Assembly (NCBI GenBank): GCA_038503035.1
Contig: JAVSML010025211.1
Location: 620,001-684,000, forward strand
DNA: 64,000 bases
Direction of reading: 5' to 3'
Source: Crocodylus rhombifer
Lineage: Eukaryota; Chordata; Crocodylia; Crocodylidae
Below, one piece after another: positions 1 through 12,500 of the stretch (position 1 is its first letter; every line of letters starts with the position of its first letter). The position numbers were made by a program, and so were the translations under genes. The notes under the pieces were generated by a model. The model was not told where the DNA came from and did no database searches. It saw nothing but the letters and a program-made list of their open reading frames with translations.

Positions 1-540
1 AGCCATAACTACTAGTTAGAAACAGGTTCTTTATTCTGCTTTATCCCCTTTCTGCTACTTGGGTTATGCAAAGAGAACAGCTGCCACTCAAATGTATCCT
101 GCAGGGTATTTTGCAGGAAAAGTGGACACCTGGTGGGCAAGGAACTTGGCAATGCTCAATCCAAAGGACCTTAAAAGGCAAAGCAGATATTTCAGACACC
201 AAGCCTAGGTATAGTTTTATAAACACATCCCTCCACTGGTAACTAGCTGCATATACATAAAGCTTTCATTAATCTATGTAGCCCTAAAGTTTAAGAAGGA
301 CAGCATCAATTCAAGATAATTATTTTTTTTAAGTTAGCAGTTTCAGATATAAATGCTGAAACCCTTTGGCAACTTGTGGTTTCACAGTTATATATTTTCT
401 CTCTCATTTGTTAAAAAGATGGCTTTTACTGTTGCTTGAAAGCTTTTTCCACTTCAAGAGAACAATTTCAGTCAATTTTCTCTAAAAAGAAAAGTTACTT
501 CTGTATAATTTGTTATAGTAGCTTAGTATTACTAACCATC
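1..540 (-). other. MLLT10: MLLT10 intron 2, left edge
   Basis: AT-rich sequence downstream of exon 2 in the direction of MLLT10 transcription. No exon, RNA gene or repeat was recognised. Confidence 0.6.
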
Positions 541-900
541 AGTGGAGACGCGTAGGGGGTGCACAGGGATGCACATACACCTGAGAATGCTGGTGCACCC
601 CATGACAGGTCATGCTCCCCATTTAGGCGACAGCCAGGGGCAGGCGGGAGTGCTGGTGCCCCCCCTGCAAGTACCAGCTGGGGAGTGGAGCTTCTGGGAG
701 AGCCGCAGCCACTTCCTGATCAGCGCAATTGGTCACAGAGGGACTCTCCCCAGTTGGTGAGATTGGTCGTGGGGGGACCCACCCCGCCATTGCTTACTGG
801 TCACTGGGGGGGGGGGGGGGGGGGGGCACGTGTCCCCCACCCCTACTCAGGTGGCATCAGTGGCCCATGCTAACAATACTGTAAGTATTATAGGTCCTGC
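541..900 (+). repeat. GC-rich dispersed repeat with GTGCAC-rich head
   Basis: The block starts near 541 with a GTGCAC/TGCACATACACC-rich head (545-600) and includes a 21-base G run (806-826). The reverse complement of 56105-56165 reads similarly (a GATGCATAGGGCATGCACAC-type head followed by GTGCACCCC motifs), so the heads of two dispersed copies match. The bodies diverge and do not align convincingly by eye. Here the block lies immediately upstream of a CR1 3' end. The family name is unknown. Confidence 0.5.
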
Positions 901-927
901 CTCTGTGGCCATAGGGGACAGTGGCCT

Positions 928-1175
928 CAAGCTTCAGCAGGGGAAATTTAGGTTGGATATTAGGAGGAACTTTGTAAGTATGAGGGTAGTCAAGCATTGG
1001 AACAGGCTACCTAGAGAAACTGTGGAATTTTCATCCTTGGAAGTTTTCAAGAACAGACTGGACAGACATTTAGCTGCAATAGTTTAGTCAGAAATGCTCC
1101 TGCCATAAGCAGCAGGTTGGAGTAGATGACCTTGTGAAGTCCCTTCCAGCTCTACTTTCCTATGATCCTATAACA
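928..1175 (+). mobile_element. CR1 LINE 3' end, plus strand
   Basis: This is the 3' end of a CR1 non-LTR retrotransposon, 5'-truncated as usual. The translated part (to 1087) gives the end of ORF2, with motifs such as [18 protein letters not shown] and [13 protein letters not shown]. It is followed by the short 3' UTR (GGTTGGAGTAGATGACC, CCCTTCCAGCTCTACTTTCC) and the terminal microsatellite-like TATGATCCTATAA. This 3' signature is typical of sauropsid CR1 elements. The element lies inside MLLT10 intron 2, antisense to the gene. Confidence 0.88.
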
Positions 1176-3118
1176 ACAGTAGGTAAGTTCTAAGATACCA
1201 GTGTCCAATTTTTAATACAAATTGTCCCTTCAAAACTTAAAAAAAATTACTGAAGTGTTTGGAAACTTACATATTACAATAACTGAAAGGTTATTGCACT
1301 GAAAATTTTCAAGCTAAAAAAATGAATTATTTGAATTTCTATAAGCAATTTAAAAAACCAAAGAAAGGAAGCCAATGATGGAAGAGAGAAGAAACAAGGG
1401 CTAGAGCCCTGGCCAAGTTCTAAAAGGTTTTAAATACCAAAAATGTATTGTTGCATTAGTTTCATCTTTGATATATATATAATGAAAATAAAGTAATAAA
1501 ATCTATTCTTGCACTAGTATCATCCAGTAAAAGGCTGACATGTAACAGTAATAAGAGAAAACACCATTTTTGAACTAACAAGTAGTAGTATAAGTTAAAC
1601 TCCTGAAGACACAAAAGCAGATAATACCAACTTCACCCACTTTCTTGCTTCTTCCTCAAGCTATCTGTTTTAAAGATTGGTAATAAGGAGAGCTTAAGCA
1701 AGATGTCTCATACTTCAGATAATGTTGAGCAAGTGTATTAAACTAGTTGCATCCATACCCAGATGCCTAGTCAAGACTAGGGTGCAATGCTGCATGTACA
1801 AGGACATGGTACCCGTTTCAAGAATATGCAGCTAATGCAAAGAGAGTAAGAGAAAAGAACTATGTTCATTTGCTTTAAAAATATACGTATATTAAAATTA
1901 TGAACAAAGTGCAAGAAATATTTACCTCCACACACCAAGCAATTACCTAATTTCTCACAAGTGCTATAGCAAGAAAAAAAACTTTAGTACACAACAATGA
2001 AATCCAGTCTCACATCAAATCAAATTTTATTTGCCTCATTAGTATTATGGCAGTTAACTATGTAAATCAACCATGCATCAATGGGAAAACATATGCCTAG
2101 ACTTTAATACTATTAAACGTATCTGTCCTTTTCAAAAGAAAAGTAGCAAGGAACAAATAGTTGGAGGTTTCCTCAATATAATGTAACCAGTTTAACTCAT
2201 ATTTTATTTCTGGATAAATATGCAGCCAGAGGAACTAAATTTGACCCTCACGTGTGCATAGACTCAAGCATTTGCACCCGGTACTGTGTTTAAAGACCAA
2301 GTTATAATGCAGTTCCAGTTTCCAAAATGGGCCTATAAGTCAGTTAACCTCTAGTCAAGAAATATAGGACAGTTTCCTCTTTCAGTCAGTCAGATGGAAT
2401 CACTGAAACTTGGGTGCACCACTCTCTCGCAGAGCTTAGTACCCTGTAACATCCTTGTCTTTGCTGGCCTAGGAAATAAAACTCCAAATCCTACTGACAC
2501 ATTCCCCCCTCACACTCAAAAACATCACTCTTTCCACTTCTTTTTTTTCCATGTAGGTTTTCATGTGTGCTATTGCACACAACACTGAAATCTGCAGGTG
2601 TATCACAATCAGCATGAGATTTTTGGAAGTTTTATAGTGCTGATGCTTTTGCTAGGCCAAATGCCCTCTGTTCAAGGGAAAGACACAGGAAGAAAATGGA
2701 TTTTTTGCTATTTGCCACATCCTTCACTACCAAGAACAACAAAGAAAAACTGCATAGCAACAGTCATGCTCCAAACATGGCACCAATATGAAAATAAGAT
2801 AACACTTTCATTCTGCTGTTCCTCTTGCCACCCGACTGACAGGTAACTGCTTTAGAAAGGAAAAGCAAAGACAACCTACTAAAGAACTCTGAAATGTATT
2901 ACAAGCAAGTTAGTAAGAAGCAGAAAGGAAAGCAGGGAGGAGACAAGGTTCCTACAGTCCTCTGCCAAATTCACTCCCCTGAGAATTCATAGTACCATAT
3001 TTTATGGTATTTGGCTTCTACACAGAAACAGGATAGTAGTAAATACTTTAAGTGAACATTGTGTCCATGTGATGACAGATGAGAAATTTGGTCTCAGAGA
3101 CTATCAACTTATCTAAAA
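1176..3118. other. MLLT10 intron 2, no further features
   Basis: AT-rich intronic sequence. Two plus-strand reading frames near 2394-2846 have no recognisable domains and are probably chance. No repeat family was identified by eye. Confidence 0.55.
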
Positions 3119-3380
3119 CAGGGATGTCAAACTCATTTGGTGCCCTGGTGCAGATCTCGACCCACCTCCAGCAGTAGGGCAGGTAGCAATATCAGTTCAG
3201 TGGGCAGTGGAGATTAATCACAGCCATCACTACTACACTATTCTATCCTGGCCCACACAGTCAAAACTTGTCTCCAATAGAGCTCCATGCCTCAAATGTA
3301 ATCAGATTCCCAACTTCACTCACCCACCCCTAAATTCCCAGCCATTCCAAGAGCCCTTTGGGCTGCATCTTTGACATCCC
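3119..3380. mobile_element. Short hAT-like nonautonomous DNA element
   Basis: The left end reads CAGGGATGTCAAACTC and the right end is its imperfect inverse (TTTGACATCCC), giving terminal inverted repeats on a 262-base unit with no coding capacity. CAGGG(A/G)TGTCAAA ends are typical of hAT-like nonautonomous elements in amniotes. I could not define an exact 8-bp target duplication, so it is old or the ends are slightly misplaced. Confidence 0.6.
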
Positions 3381-4243
3381 AATTTAATGATACAAGAAAA
3401 CCAGCAAAGATGTAGACACCCCAAAACTACCCTATCATATATCCTTTTGTTTTTTGACCTGAACGATTCCAGTAAGTGAAAAGAAGATTCAGTCTCCCTG
3501 ATACTTCAGCCCATGTCCTCTTCTGAGATTATCAATAAAATATGACAATGAGTGCCAAGTGTGACATTTCCATTGAAAACAATCACCTAGACGCATGCAG
3601 TGTGACTTCAACTACAGAGAACTTTTCTTCAGAAAATATTTGTAAAGAGTTGCATGTGACTGAGCAGTATGCTTAAGTAAGAAGCATTTTTGTTCTGTTA
3701 ACAGGAAGATTATCTGCACAGTTCAGTTTTACCTTGTAAATTTGGAAAGGAAGAGGAGATAAAATACTCTTTAAATCAGTTTCACATGTTAAAGGATCAA
3801 CACCAGCAAAGTTTTAATTCCAAAGTTAAAAGGAGACCTAGCAACTAAATGCTCTCTCACTTTCTTAGCTGACATTTTTTGTTAACTTGTTCTTACAATC
3901 CCAAATATTCCTATACAAAGATTAAAGATAATACTATTTGTTCCAATGTGTTCATTTAGCAAAGCTGATAGCAATTGGTTTCCTCTACTTGTGGGGGTCC
4001 TTTTACATAATAAAAAAGAGAAACCAGGGAAATTCAATTACAAAAACCAAAAACATGCCAGGGATGAAGCCAACATATCTTTAAGAGAACCATATTTCCA
4101 TTTGGCATCCAATTAACTAAAGAGCTATATTATAAAGTTCAATGAACAAGGCTCAGCCATTTTGTATTACTACTATGGTGCTTGGGTAGAGAGTTATCCA
4201 TACAAACACTGAAACTAACATATTTAATAAGCAAAGCACTTAC
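3381..4243. other. MLLT10 intron 2 adjoining exon 2
   Basis: AT-rich intron beginning at the exon 2 donor. Nothing further was recognised. Confidence 0.6.
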
Positions 4244-4323
4244 CACTCTGGCTGCTCTTTCCTGAGACTCACACTTCCTGCAAAACCAAGGTCCAGTGGG
4301 TACTTGCACAATTCCATAGCAAG
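4244..4323 (-). CDS. MLLT10: MLLT10 (AF10) coding exon 2, PHD finger part
   Basis: This 80-base exon continues the N-terminal PHD finger of AF10, a nuclear reader of histone H3 that works with the H3K79 methyltransferase DOT1L. On the minus strand an acceptor (TTTTTCAAAACAG) ends at 4324 and a consensus donor (GTGGTAAGT) follows 4244. The first two bases complete the alanine codon begun in exon 1, giving 27 residues that start ACYGIVQVPTGPWFCRKC and end QERAARV. The WFCRKC motif supplies zinc-binding cysteines of the PHD finger. The match to vertebrate AF10 as I remember it is essentially exact. The exon ends in phase 0. No later MLLT10 exon was found in bases 1-4243, so the rest of the gene lies beyond the left edge. 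AF17 (MLLT6) is a paralogue, but the exon 1 sequence and the SKIDA1 neighbour favour MLLT10. Confidence 0.95.
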
Positions 4324-7300
4324 CTGTTTTGAAAAAGATAAAATATCTCAACAACTGTAAGGGTACCACAGTACAATGATGATATCTAGCTCTGATACAG
4401 TATTTGTTCAATAATCAATCCCAAAGTATCTTACAAAAAAGTAAGTTTACTTCTACGTGCAATTCATGTTACTTCTGAAATAGTACCAAAACTATTCTCA
4501 GGCTAGAGATCAAATAAAACCTACTCATCCCTTAAATTTATGCAAAATATTTAAGCAAAACAAACTAGTTTACATTACATTCTGAGAAAAAACAGTAATT
4601 GTTCAAATACAGCAGATGTTTTATGTGCAATTTGTTTTGTTATTTAATTTACTAGGATAACCAAATAAAAGACAGCTTTACAATAACAAACATCTGTCAT
4701 AAGTTAAGTATTTTAAAGATTAAAAAAAAAAAAAAAATTACACTGAAAATAAAACATCACTGGAAATTTTAGTTTTGTCACAAAAATTCCAGTCCGTTAA
4801 ATTTTCTTACACTTGATGAATAATGCAATAAGCATGAGCTACTCATATTAAACTAAATACAAAAAAAGTTGATCTAAAAATGCAAACAGAATTGCAAATG
4901 CATCCTGAAACTAAATTGATAAAAGTTGTTTATTGCTACAATACAGTCCAAGTTATTGGTCGGCTTACAGATAACTTTTGTATATGTGTGCACACGTACA
5001 AACAAATGCTTGATAGAAGGATATGATCCTGGCTCTTCACGGAGATCAAGCTCATGTGACCCCCTGTATATCTATGCAGGGTTTGACTTCAGTGTGGTTC
5101 CATGTGAATATATAGGTCTTGCTGCCTGTATTACCCTGTGGAATTGTGGCCTGACTCTATACAGCTTACAATAAGGCAGGGCCATAATAAGAACTTTTAA
5201 GCACAATAGTAATATAAAGTAATTCAATACTATGGTTTGTGTTTTAAATGTACAGATCAGAAAAGGCTGAGTAATGAATCTCATAGCACCATTAGCTGTG
5301 CCCTTTTGAACTTCGAGTATATACACATTTCAGTATTTGTACAGGTTTCATGTCTTCATACAGGCAAGGTAGCCTAATAGTTCCTGTGGAAACCACAATA
5401 TTTGTAACCTGTAGAAAGTCAATTTCAAATCTCAAATGCAGTTTTACATTCCCCCTAGCTCTGCACTTTGTTCAAAGAAAAAGTGACAGTTTGTTTCTAT
5501 TTCTAAGTGTGTAGTCAAATAAAATTAAGTGATGAAAAAACTCCACATACCCCCCCCCCCACCACATACACCTCCTCCCCCCTATAAAGTTAACAGAAAA
5601 GAGGATATGGAAGAAAGGAGTACTACAAACTCATAAACACTATCTAGTTTTAGCACTATATTTGAATGCAAAAGAAAACATTGTAGGGATAGTTCTATAA
5701 AACATGAAAGTTGTATGATGATAGCATCAAGTTCCCACTCCATAAAAAATTCCAACAAATTATTTTCCATAATTATTCATATTCAAACAAAGAATCAGTC
5801 TTCCAAATGTCACTTGCGCTTTTCAAGCATTCACAAATGGAACCATCTCTTGTCACTTTTTTTGTTTGCATATGCAAAAAAGGTATGATTACCATAAAAA
5901 ATACATCACACTTAATTATCCTAAATTCAACCAAAGCAGGCAAAGAAAAACACACAGTGTCATCCAAAGGTATACTCAATAAAGTTTACAATCTTGCTGC
6001 TGAAGTTACCTTGCTGTGCTTACAATTTGAAACTGGCAACAGATTCTATAAAAATATATCTTACGGTATGAAGCAATTCAGGGAGAAGTCTGGCAACTCA
6101 GGTAGAGATCTAGCAGTTAGACAAAACCTTAAAAACGGCACACCTTACATTATATTTCTGAGAGAGAACATTTACAAATTAAAAAATACAGGTGAATTTT
6201 TAACACCACACTTCTTACTTCCACAGATTACCAGGTTGTTTTTATGCATTGTGCAAGACTTCCTTATGCTTACACCTTTGTTATTTCTATAAAGTTTCTT
6301 TAAAAATGTTAGTTCTTACATTCCGTGCATTAAATCAGAAGCAAATTGTATAGCTTTTTTTGAACTAGTAAAAGAAAAAAGTATGCATCCAAGAGACAGA
6401 AGCTGTTGTTAGATTTCAAAGGCAGCCAAACAATTTTAACCAAACTCTCAGAATAAGGATATTTTCCTTAGACTAATAAGTATGAATAATTTCAGCCCAA
6501 AAGTAATGGGAAATATACAAGCACCTACCAAAACAAAAACAGTCTGTGGCAACAAAACATCTGCCTATGCTAATGTACCACCAGTTCCCCTACCAGTTTT
6601 ATAATGCCAGCTTCCAAGCTGTCTCAGTAACATCCACTCAAAGTGTCATAGCTTTAATACAGTACATCCAAATCAATAATTCTTCCTTTTGTGTAACCAC
6701 AACAATACTATTTAACCTCAGAAAAATATAGGATCATGAGTTTATATTCCTGAACTGGCATATCTGTAGGTTTGGGTAAAATAGTTGCATCTAACTTCGA
6801 GTCACTTTCTATATTAGGAGGATTTTTGATAAACACAAGCTTTCTTGTGTTTGATAATACCAACAGCTCTACTGGAATTAGAAGCATTGAGACTCCAAGC
6901 ACTGAAGTTGGTTGCTACCATCATTCTGAATGCTTTACTGCATAACCCTGCTCACGGTGTCATCCCCAAAACACTAGTATTCCCAAAGGTGTCAACGCTA
7001 ATGAAGCTTAAAGGATGTTGACACAGGTATGATTTTTAAGCTTAGATATATAAATAACTGAATCCTCCTCCTGAAAGTGAACACTTATGTTCTTATCCTG
7101 CTTTCACTAAGCCTGATTTACTAAAACGGAAAACAAATCCCTGCCATCAGCCCAGCCACCTTCAACTATGTCCAGCTTGGACTGTCTCTTTCAATATGAA
7201 CTCTGCTCAAGACAAGGCATCACCGATTTGAAAGCAGAGTCATTATGTAGATGCTAGTCCACCCCTTTCAGCTCTGCCACTAAGAATTCTTTGCTAAGAA

Positions 7301-8209
7301 TAACTTTGTTTTTCACTCTCTCTGGATTGTCCCCTGCTTTCATGTTATGAAGATTTCTCCCCACCTCACAAAACCAGGTGCATCTCTTGCAACTAACCGC
7401 CAATGATCAATGGGTTACAGCTTTGAACTGCTTCTCAGGTAGCATAGCACAGGAATGGACAGCTTCCTTTGGCATGGCAAAAATACTGTCATCCCTCATG
7501 TGTGTTAGTTGTATACACTAATGAGCTCCAAACAGAACTAACTTCTCTCCAATGAGTTAACCGCATTAAAACAAGTTGAACAGCAGCCACAGGGCTCACT
7601 CTGGAGCTGCACAGGATAAACTACCAACTGCCATTGCTGTTCCTTGTTTCTGCAACCAAAATAAAGCCCATGGGGGTTTTTTGCTAGTCTGGGTGGAAAT
7701 ACCACAAACAGCATGTACTTTCCTCCTCAAAAAACAAACAAACAACAGCTTGCTGGCAACAAACAGGCAGTCCCAGGCATACCCACTATGCCCATCAGTT
7801 TTGAGCTGGACACCACCCAACCTTCTCCAGGGCTAGAAACAAATGTGGGCCGGGTGATTAATACCAACAACCTTCCCCTCCCCCGCCCAAACCACCCAAC
7901 AGGAAGTCTCGGCATGTCCCGGGCACCCGCAGCCAAACGACATGACAGGGAAAGCGGGAGCAATCACATGACAGCCGGCCTGCCTTCCCGTCTCTTGGCT
8001 TCCCTCCACCAGTTCCCACACGCGGGGAGGCAGAGGAGCCCGGGACGGAGGGGAGGGGAAGGGTGCGCTGGGCAGTCACAAGTTGCGGTGGAGGAAGCAG
8101 GGCGGGGGGCGGCCCTGCAGACGCCCGCTGGGGAAGCAGTGGGGGAGCAGCGGGAACGGGCGGGTCACGGCGAGGTAAGCGGGGCAGGAGGTAGCCCGCG
8201 CTCGCTCAC
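4324..8209 (-). other. MLLT10: MLLT10 intron between coding exons 1 and 2
   Basis: A 3.9-kb AT-rich intron with GT donor (8209-8208) and AG acceptor (4325-4324) on the minus strand. It contains an A run at 4722-4737 and a C-rich tract near 5551-5585. I see no conserved coding segment or clear transposon. Short reading frames in both directions look like chance. Confidence 0.85.
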
Positions 8210-9400
8210 CTTGATGCACTGCGACATTGCAGCCGTGGCCGTCGCAGTAGACGAGCGGGTTCTCGGCCCAACCCCTCTCGTCGGAGCACACGCAGCAGCC
8301 GCCGATCATCTCCTTCATGCTATTGGAAAACTCGCCCTCCAGTGACACCGGCAGCAGCGGCGGCTCGCTAGAGACCATCTAGGGGTTAAAAACACCGTCA
8401 GCAACGCGCACCCGGGCCCTGCTGCCGCCCTCCCCCCTTCGGCCGGCCGGGCTCTGCCCCTCAAGCGCTCCGCCGCCGCCGCCACCGCCGCCGCCACGGT
8501 GACGATCGAGGACCCATGGCCGCCGGCTCCGCGGCTCTTCTCGCCCCGCCCGGGCTGCGGCAGTCGCGCCCGCGCAGAGGGGCGCCCGGCGGCGGCACAG
8601 CGCAGCGCACGGCAGGCAGGCAGGCAGGCCGAGCCGGGCCGGGCCGCGCGCAGGCGCACTGCACCTGCCTGTCGAGCAGGCCGCGGCCGGGCCTGCTCGC
8701 GGGGGCTCATGGGCCGCCCATGCAGCGGGAGCCGCGGCCCGGCCCGGCCCCGAGCGCTCAGCGCCGCCCCCGCGACCCGTCCCACTTGGGCTGAGTGTGC
8801 GGCCCCCGGCCCGGTCCTGCCCGGCCCGGCCCGGCGGGCGGCGCCCCCGCCCCGAGCTGTGCAGCCAGGGCCGCGCGACACCCATGTGACTGGGCCATGG
8901 CCGCGGGGGAGCGGGGATGCCTCGCACATCATTCCCCCCCTTCCCCGCCCGGGCAGGCTCCGGGCCTCGCCCCGCACTGCCCCAAAAGGAAAGCCCAGCG
9001 CGAGCGGCCCCGCCCGGGGCCCAGGCTGGCAGCACGCGGCCTCCCGAGCAGGGGGCGGGAGCCGATCGCACTACAAGCCCGGCGCTGCTCTGCTGGGCGT
9101 GCAAAAATAAAGCCAGGGGAAGTCCCCGGCGCTCAGCCCTCCATTGTGAGCAGGTAACGCCGCCGCGCCCAAGGTTGCTCCCTCGCCCGCCCGGTTTCTT
9201 TTCCTTTGGTCTGACTTGGAGGCCGGACGGGCAGGGATGCGCTAGAAGGGGCGGCGAGCGAGACTGTGCTCGCCAGGCGGCCTCGTGGCAGCGCGGGCTG
9301 CGCTACCTGCCTGGACGCGGTGGGCTCGGCCGCGTTTTGTCCCCGGCTCAGTGACAAACGAGCAGCTCTCGGCACATGTGTGCGGGCGTGTGAGGAGCTG
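8050..9400 (-). promoter_or_regulatory. MLLT10: CpG-rich promoter region of MLLT10
   Basis: A block dense in CpG surrounds the first MLLT10 coding exon and extends about 1 kb upstream of it. It contains GC boxes, CCAT/GGCCGCC motifs and an NRF1-like element, GCGCAGGCGCA, at 8648-8658. There is no clear TATA box for MLLT10, as expected for a housekeeping-type island. On the opposite strand a GCAAAAATAAAG stretch (9099-9112) followed by a CAG|GTAACG donor-like site (about 9151) would allow a divergent transcript, but this is speculation. Boundaries were judged by eye. Confidence 0.75.
8210..8378 (-). CDS. MLLT10: MLLT10 (AF10) first coding exon
   Basis: This exon holds the AF10 start codon and the first 56 residues. 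The protein begins MVSSEPPLLPVSLEGEF and runs into MKEMIGGCCVCSDERGWAEN, then YCDGHGCNVAVHQ, the first cysteine pairs and histidine region of the N-terminal PHD finger. A consensus donor (CAAG|GTGAGC on the minus strand) follows 8210. The exon ends in phase 1 and joins exon 2 in frame to rebuild VHQ-ACYG. The extreme N-terminus differs slightly from the human form as I recall it (two or three extra residues, PLL), which is ordinary divergence. The ATG lies just inside a GC-rich island, so the 5' UTR and start site are probably within about 1 kb at higher coordinates. Intron 1 (8209-4324) is 3.9 kb. Gene identity is secure; the transcription start is not visible. Confidence 0.96.
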
Positions 9401-9599
9401 TGACGTGGGTGGGAGAGAGAGGGGGGAGGGGGTGCCCCATTGCAGCCCCCTGGAGACCTCGGAGTCTGCAGGATGTGTGAGGTCAAGGTTGCTCTCTCTC
9501 TCCTTGAAAGTTTTAAGTGAAATGATTTAGCTAGAGGAAGAGAAAATTGGAGGGAGAGAGAGGGAAGGGAGTGAGGAGAGTTGCTTCCCACATAGACAG

Positions 9600-12500
9600 G
9601 GCCTAGTCAAACGTTTTGATTAACATAACAGACTGAATTAACATTTGAGTCCCTGACATTCTGAAATTCCTTCATAAGAGCATATGGTGTTGGCCCTGGG
9701 AGCTCCGGGTTTTGTTCTTAAGATGATGAACCCACACAAGATTTGGAAGGTAATATGTATCAGTTTGTGTAAAATCACCCAGTGAGTCCCATCCCAAAAA
9801 AACAAAACAGCAACAACAACAAAACATCTCAAGCTAGAATGAGAATTAAAAGGTAGAATGCTTCACAGTGCACAACCTACTTGTAAGACTACTTTTATTG
9901 CATTTTGGAATTGTAAAATCCTTTGGAAATTGCAGGTGCATGGCAATTATTTTGTATGGGAATGAAGCAATTAATATCCTTATGTTCTAAAACCCACAAA
10001 TTATTTGAAGCTGATAGAAACAATGTTCTAGCCCCTCTTCATTCCTGTCAGGAAGATGACATCTAATTTAAAAGGCATTCTCAATGATTTTGTTAGCCCT
10101 GACAAGAATAAAATCACAGTATAAGAACAAATCTCTCCTAGGTTTCCCTGGCAGGTAACATTGGAAAATAGATCCCCTATAAAAACACAAATATCTATAG
10201 CAAATTTTACTATGGTTTGGGGGATAAAATAGTCATGCCTGTTAAACACACTGCAACTAAAAATTAGAAGCAGTTTATCAACAATTTCAAAAGACTTTCT
10301 TGATAAGCCTATCAACATATTTATTTTGTAATTTCTTCTCTGAAAATATCTGTTGCAATTCTTAGATCTTTCTCCATGTAATATTAGTTAGTCCAGGATT
10401 TGTCCCTTCATACAACTGAAAGCTATCACAAAAGATAATCAGATTGTAACAACTGTCATAATTTCATCAAAGTATCCAGACTATCTTTTTAACTATTTCA
10501 CATATTTCAAATAAAAATATATTTATGCCTAACAGATGCCAACTCAGCACTGATCAATCTGAAACTTTGCTTCCCTAGAAAAGCAGACAAGTCTTAATGC
10601 ACTGAATTATTTAATAAAACATTTGCTTTATTTCTAATGGACTGTAGGTTAGTTCTTTTGATGGAATGAATATACTGAAGGAGACTCCATGATGACTACC
10701 TTATGCTAGCCTCTAATATTTGATGGCAAAATTTAGATAACCTCTTGATAGTTCTGTAAAAAAAATCATTTGGAGGAGACCTTTGAAATGCAAAGTAGGA
10801 AAAGAAATGCATTACCACAAAATAAATATGGCAAGTGCTATGCTTGTAACAGCTATGGAATCAGAAAGTCAAATCTTGTACCATATATGTTTTATGATTG
10901 TAGTATTTAATAAGCACTGACATGATCCAGAAGGCCAAAATTATTTTAGAAAAAGGAGCCAGTCCTTCTTATAGTGATATATATGGGATTAAAACAATTA
11001 GAAGGAAATATAATTCAATGAGTATGAATCTCATGAGTATGAATAATGTGGGCAAGGAGTAGATATCATTGTTTTCTTTTAAAATATCTATAAAATAATG
11101 GAATTTAACAAAGTAAAATTATGAGAAAGGGGTACAATACAAGATTATACATATTTTGTATTCCTTACATTTTAGATGATAACTCAAATTGTTTAGGCAA
11201 TGTTTTAATGTGAATTGTACTTCAAATTGGCCATTGTTTAAAAAATATTTAAAATATTCCTAAAGAAAACGTTAAATAAATTAATGTATTAAATGTAGTA
11301 TTGTGCTGCACCCCAGATTCTTTGACAAAATATAAGAAGTACTCAACTTGCACTTTTATCACCAGTTAACAGTTTCTTGTAAACATTTAAATATTAATGG
11401 TGAGAGTATGTGCTTTACATCTTACAAAACATCTTGAAGAAAAACACAAAAATGCATCTTGTGCTTAAGGAGTAAAAGCAGAGCCCCTGATGTTTCATTG
11501 ACAGAGAAATATGAACAATTAAATCAGGTGCAATATTCAAAAGATTTCTCAGAGATTAATATTTGAAGACTAGTAGAAAAAAGTGAAGAAATACATTTAT
11601 CATTGATGCTATACTGAAAACTATTAATTGAAGCTGGGAGCTAAGGTTTTGGGATGGGGAAGTTGACATTTTTATAGAAGGCAAGTCTTTCCTAGCGTGT
11701 TTTGCTTTATTTTCTAATTGAGCCCATGTTTAAAGGGATTTCATCTTTACCTATGTGCAAAAGGATATGAGGTACAGTTAAACATATGTAATTGAAAATA
11801 TGGAGAATTACAATACCCTACTGACATTCAATATGTAGGTTAATATTGCTCATGTTTATCTATTTAAAATACATTAGATTTGTTTGCCTTCTGGTTATGT
11901 GTTAACATCATGAATAGCTGTAATCAAAATAAATTTTAATCATGGTTATTTGCTTAATCCTAGAGAGAAAAAAAGCAAAATGGTCACTCTACACAATGTA
12001 AAGTGTGTGTGACTTGTGTTTTGACCTTTGCACATAGTGTGTTTTAAATGGCAGATTGGCTTGGATCCAACAAATTATTTCTAGCCATGTTCAATTATAA
12101 GGGACATAGCATATCTAAGGAACCCATATTTCAAATATTAATGTAGTCTTTGTATGTTTACTCTTTTAAGTTTATAGCACTACAAAGTATAATTTTATAT
12201 TGCCTTCTGTCTGAGTACACATCAAATCAGTATATAATTCCAACAATATACAAACAGTTAAATAATTTAAATGTTTTATATTTAAGATTAACTTACCTTT
12301 TATCTAGAGGTTTATATGCTATGCATTTACACACAGTGCAAGTGTAGGTAACAGCATGTAAAACTGGGTGAATGTATGTCATGAACATTATGCCCATACA
12401 CTTATTGTGCTGTTTTCTTAAGTATAGTTTTTAATCATTTCAAATGGTGGTATTCTTTCTTTGTTCCTTTAAAACAACTGCTTTTAAAACATGCATTTTA

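Noticed and set aside
8379..9354. Long frames on both strands upstream of the MLLT10 ATG
   Set aside because: They lie in the promoter island and are low complexity. The 241-codon minus frame ends right before the true MLLT10 start and is 5' UTR or promoter sequence.
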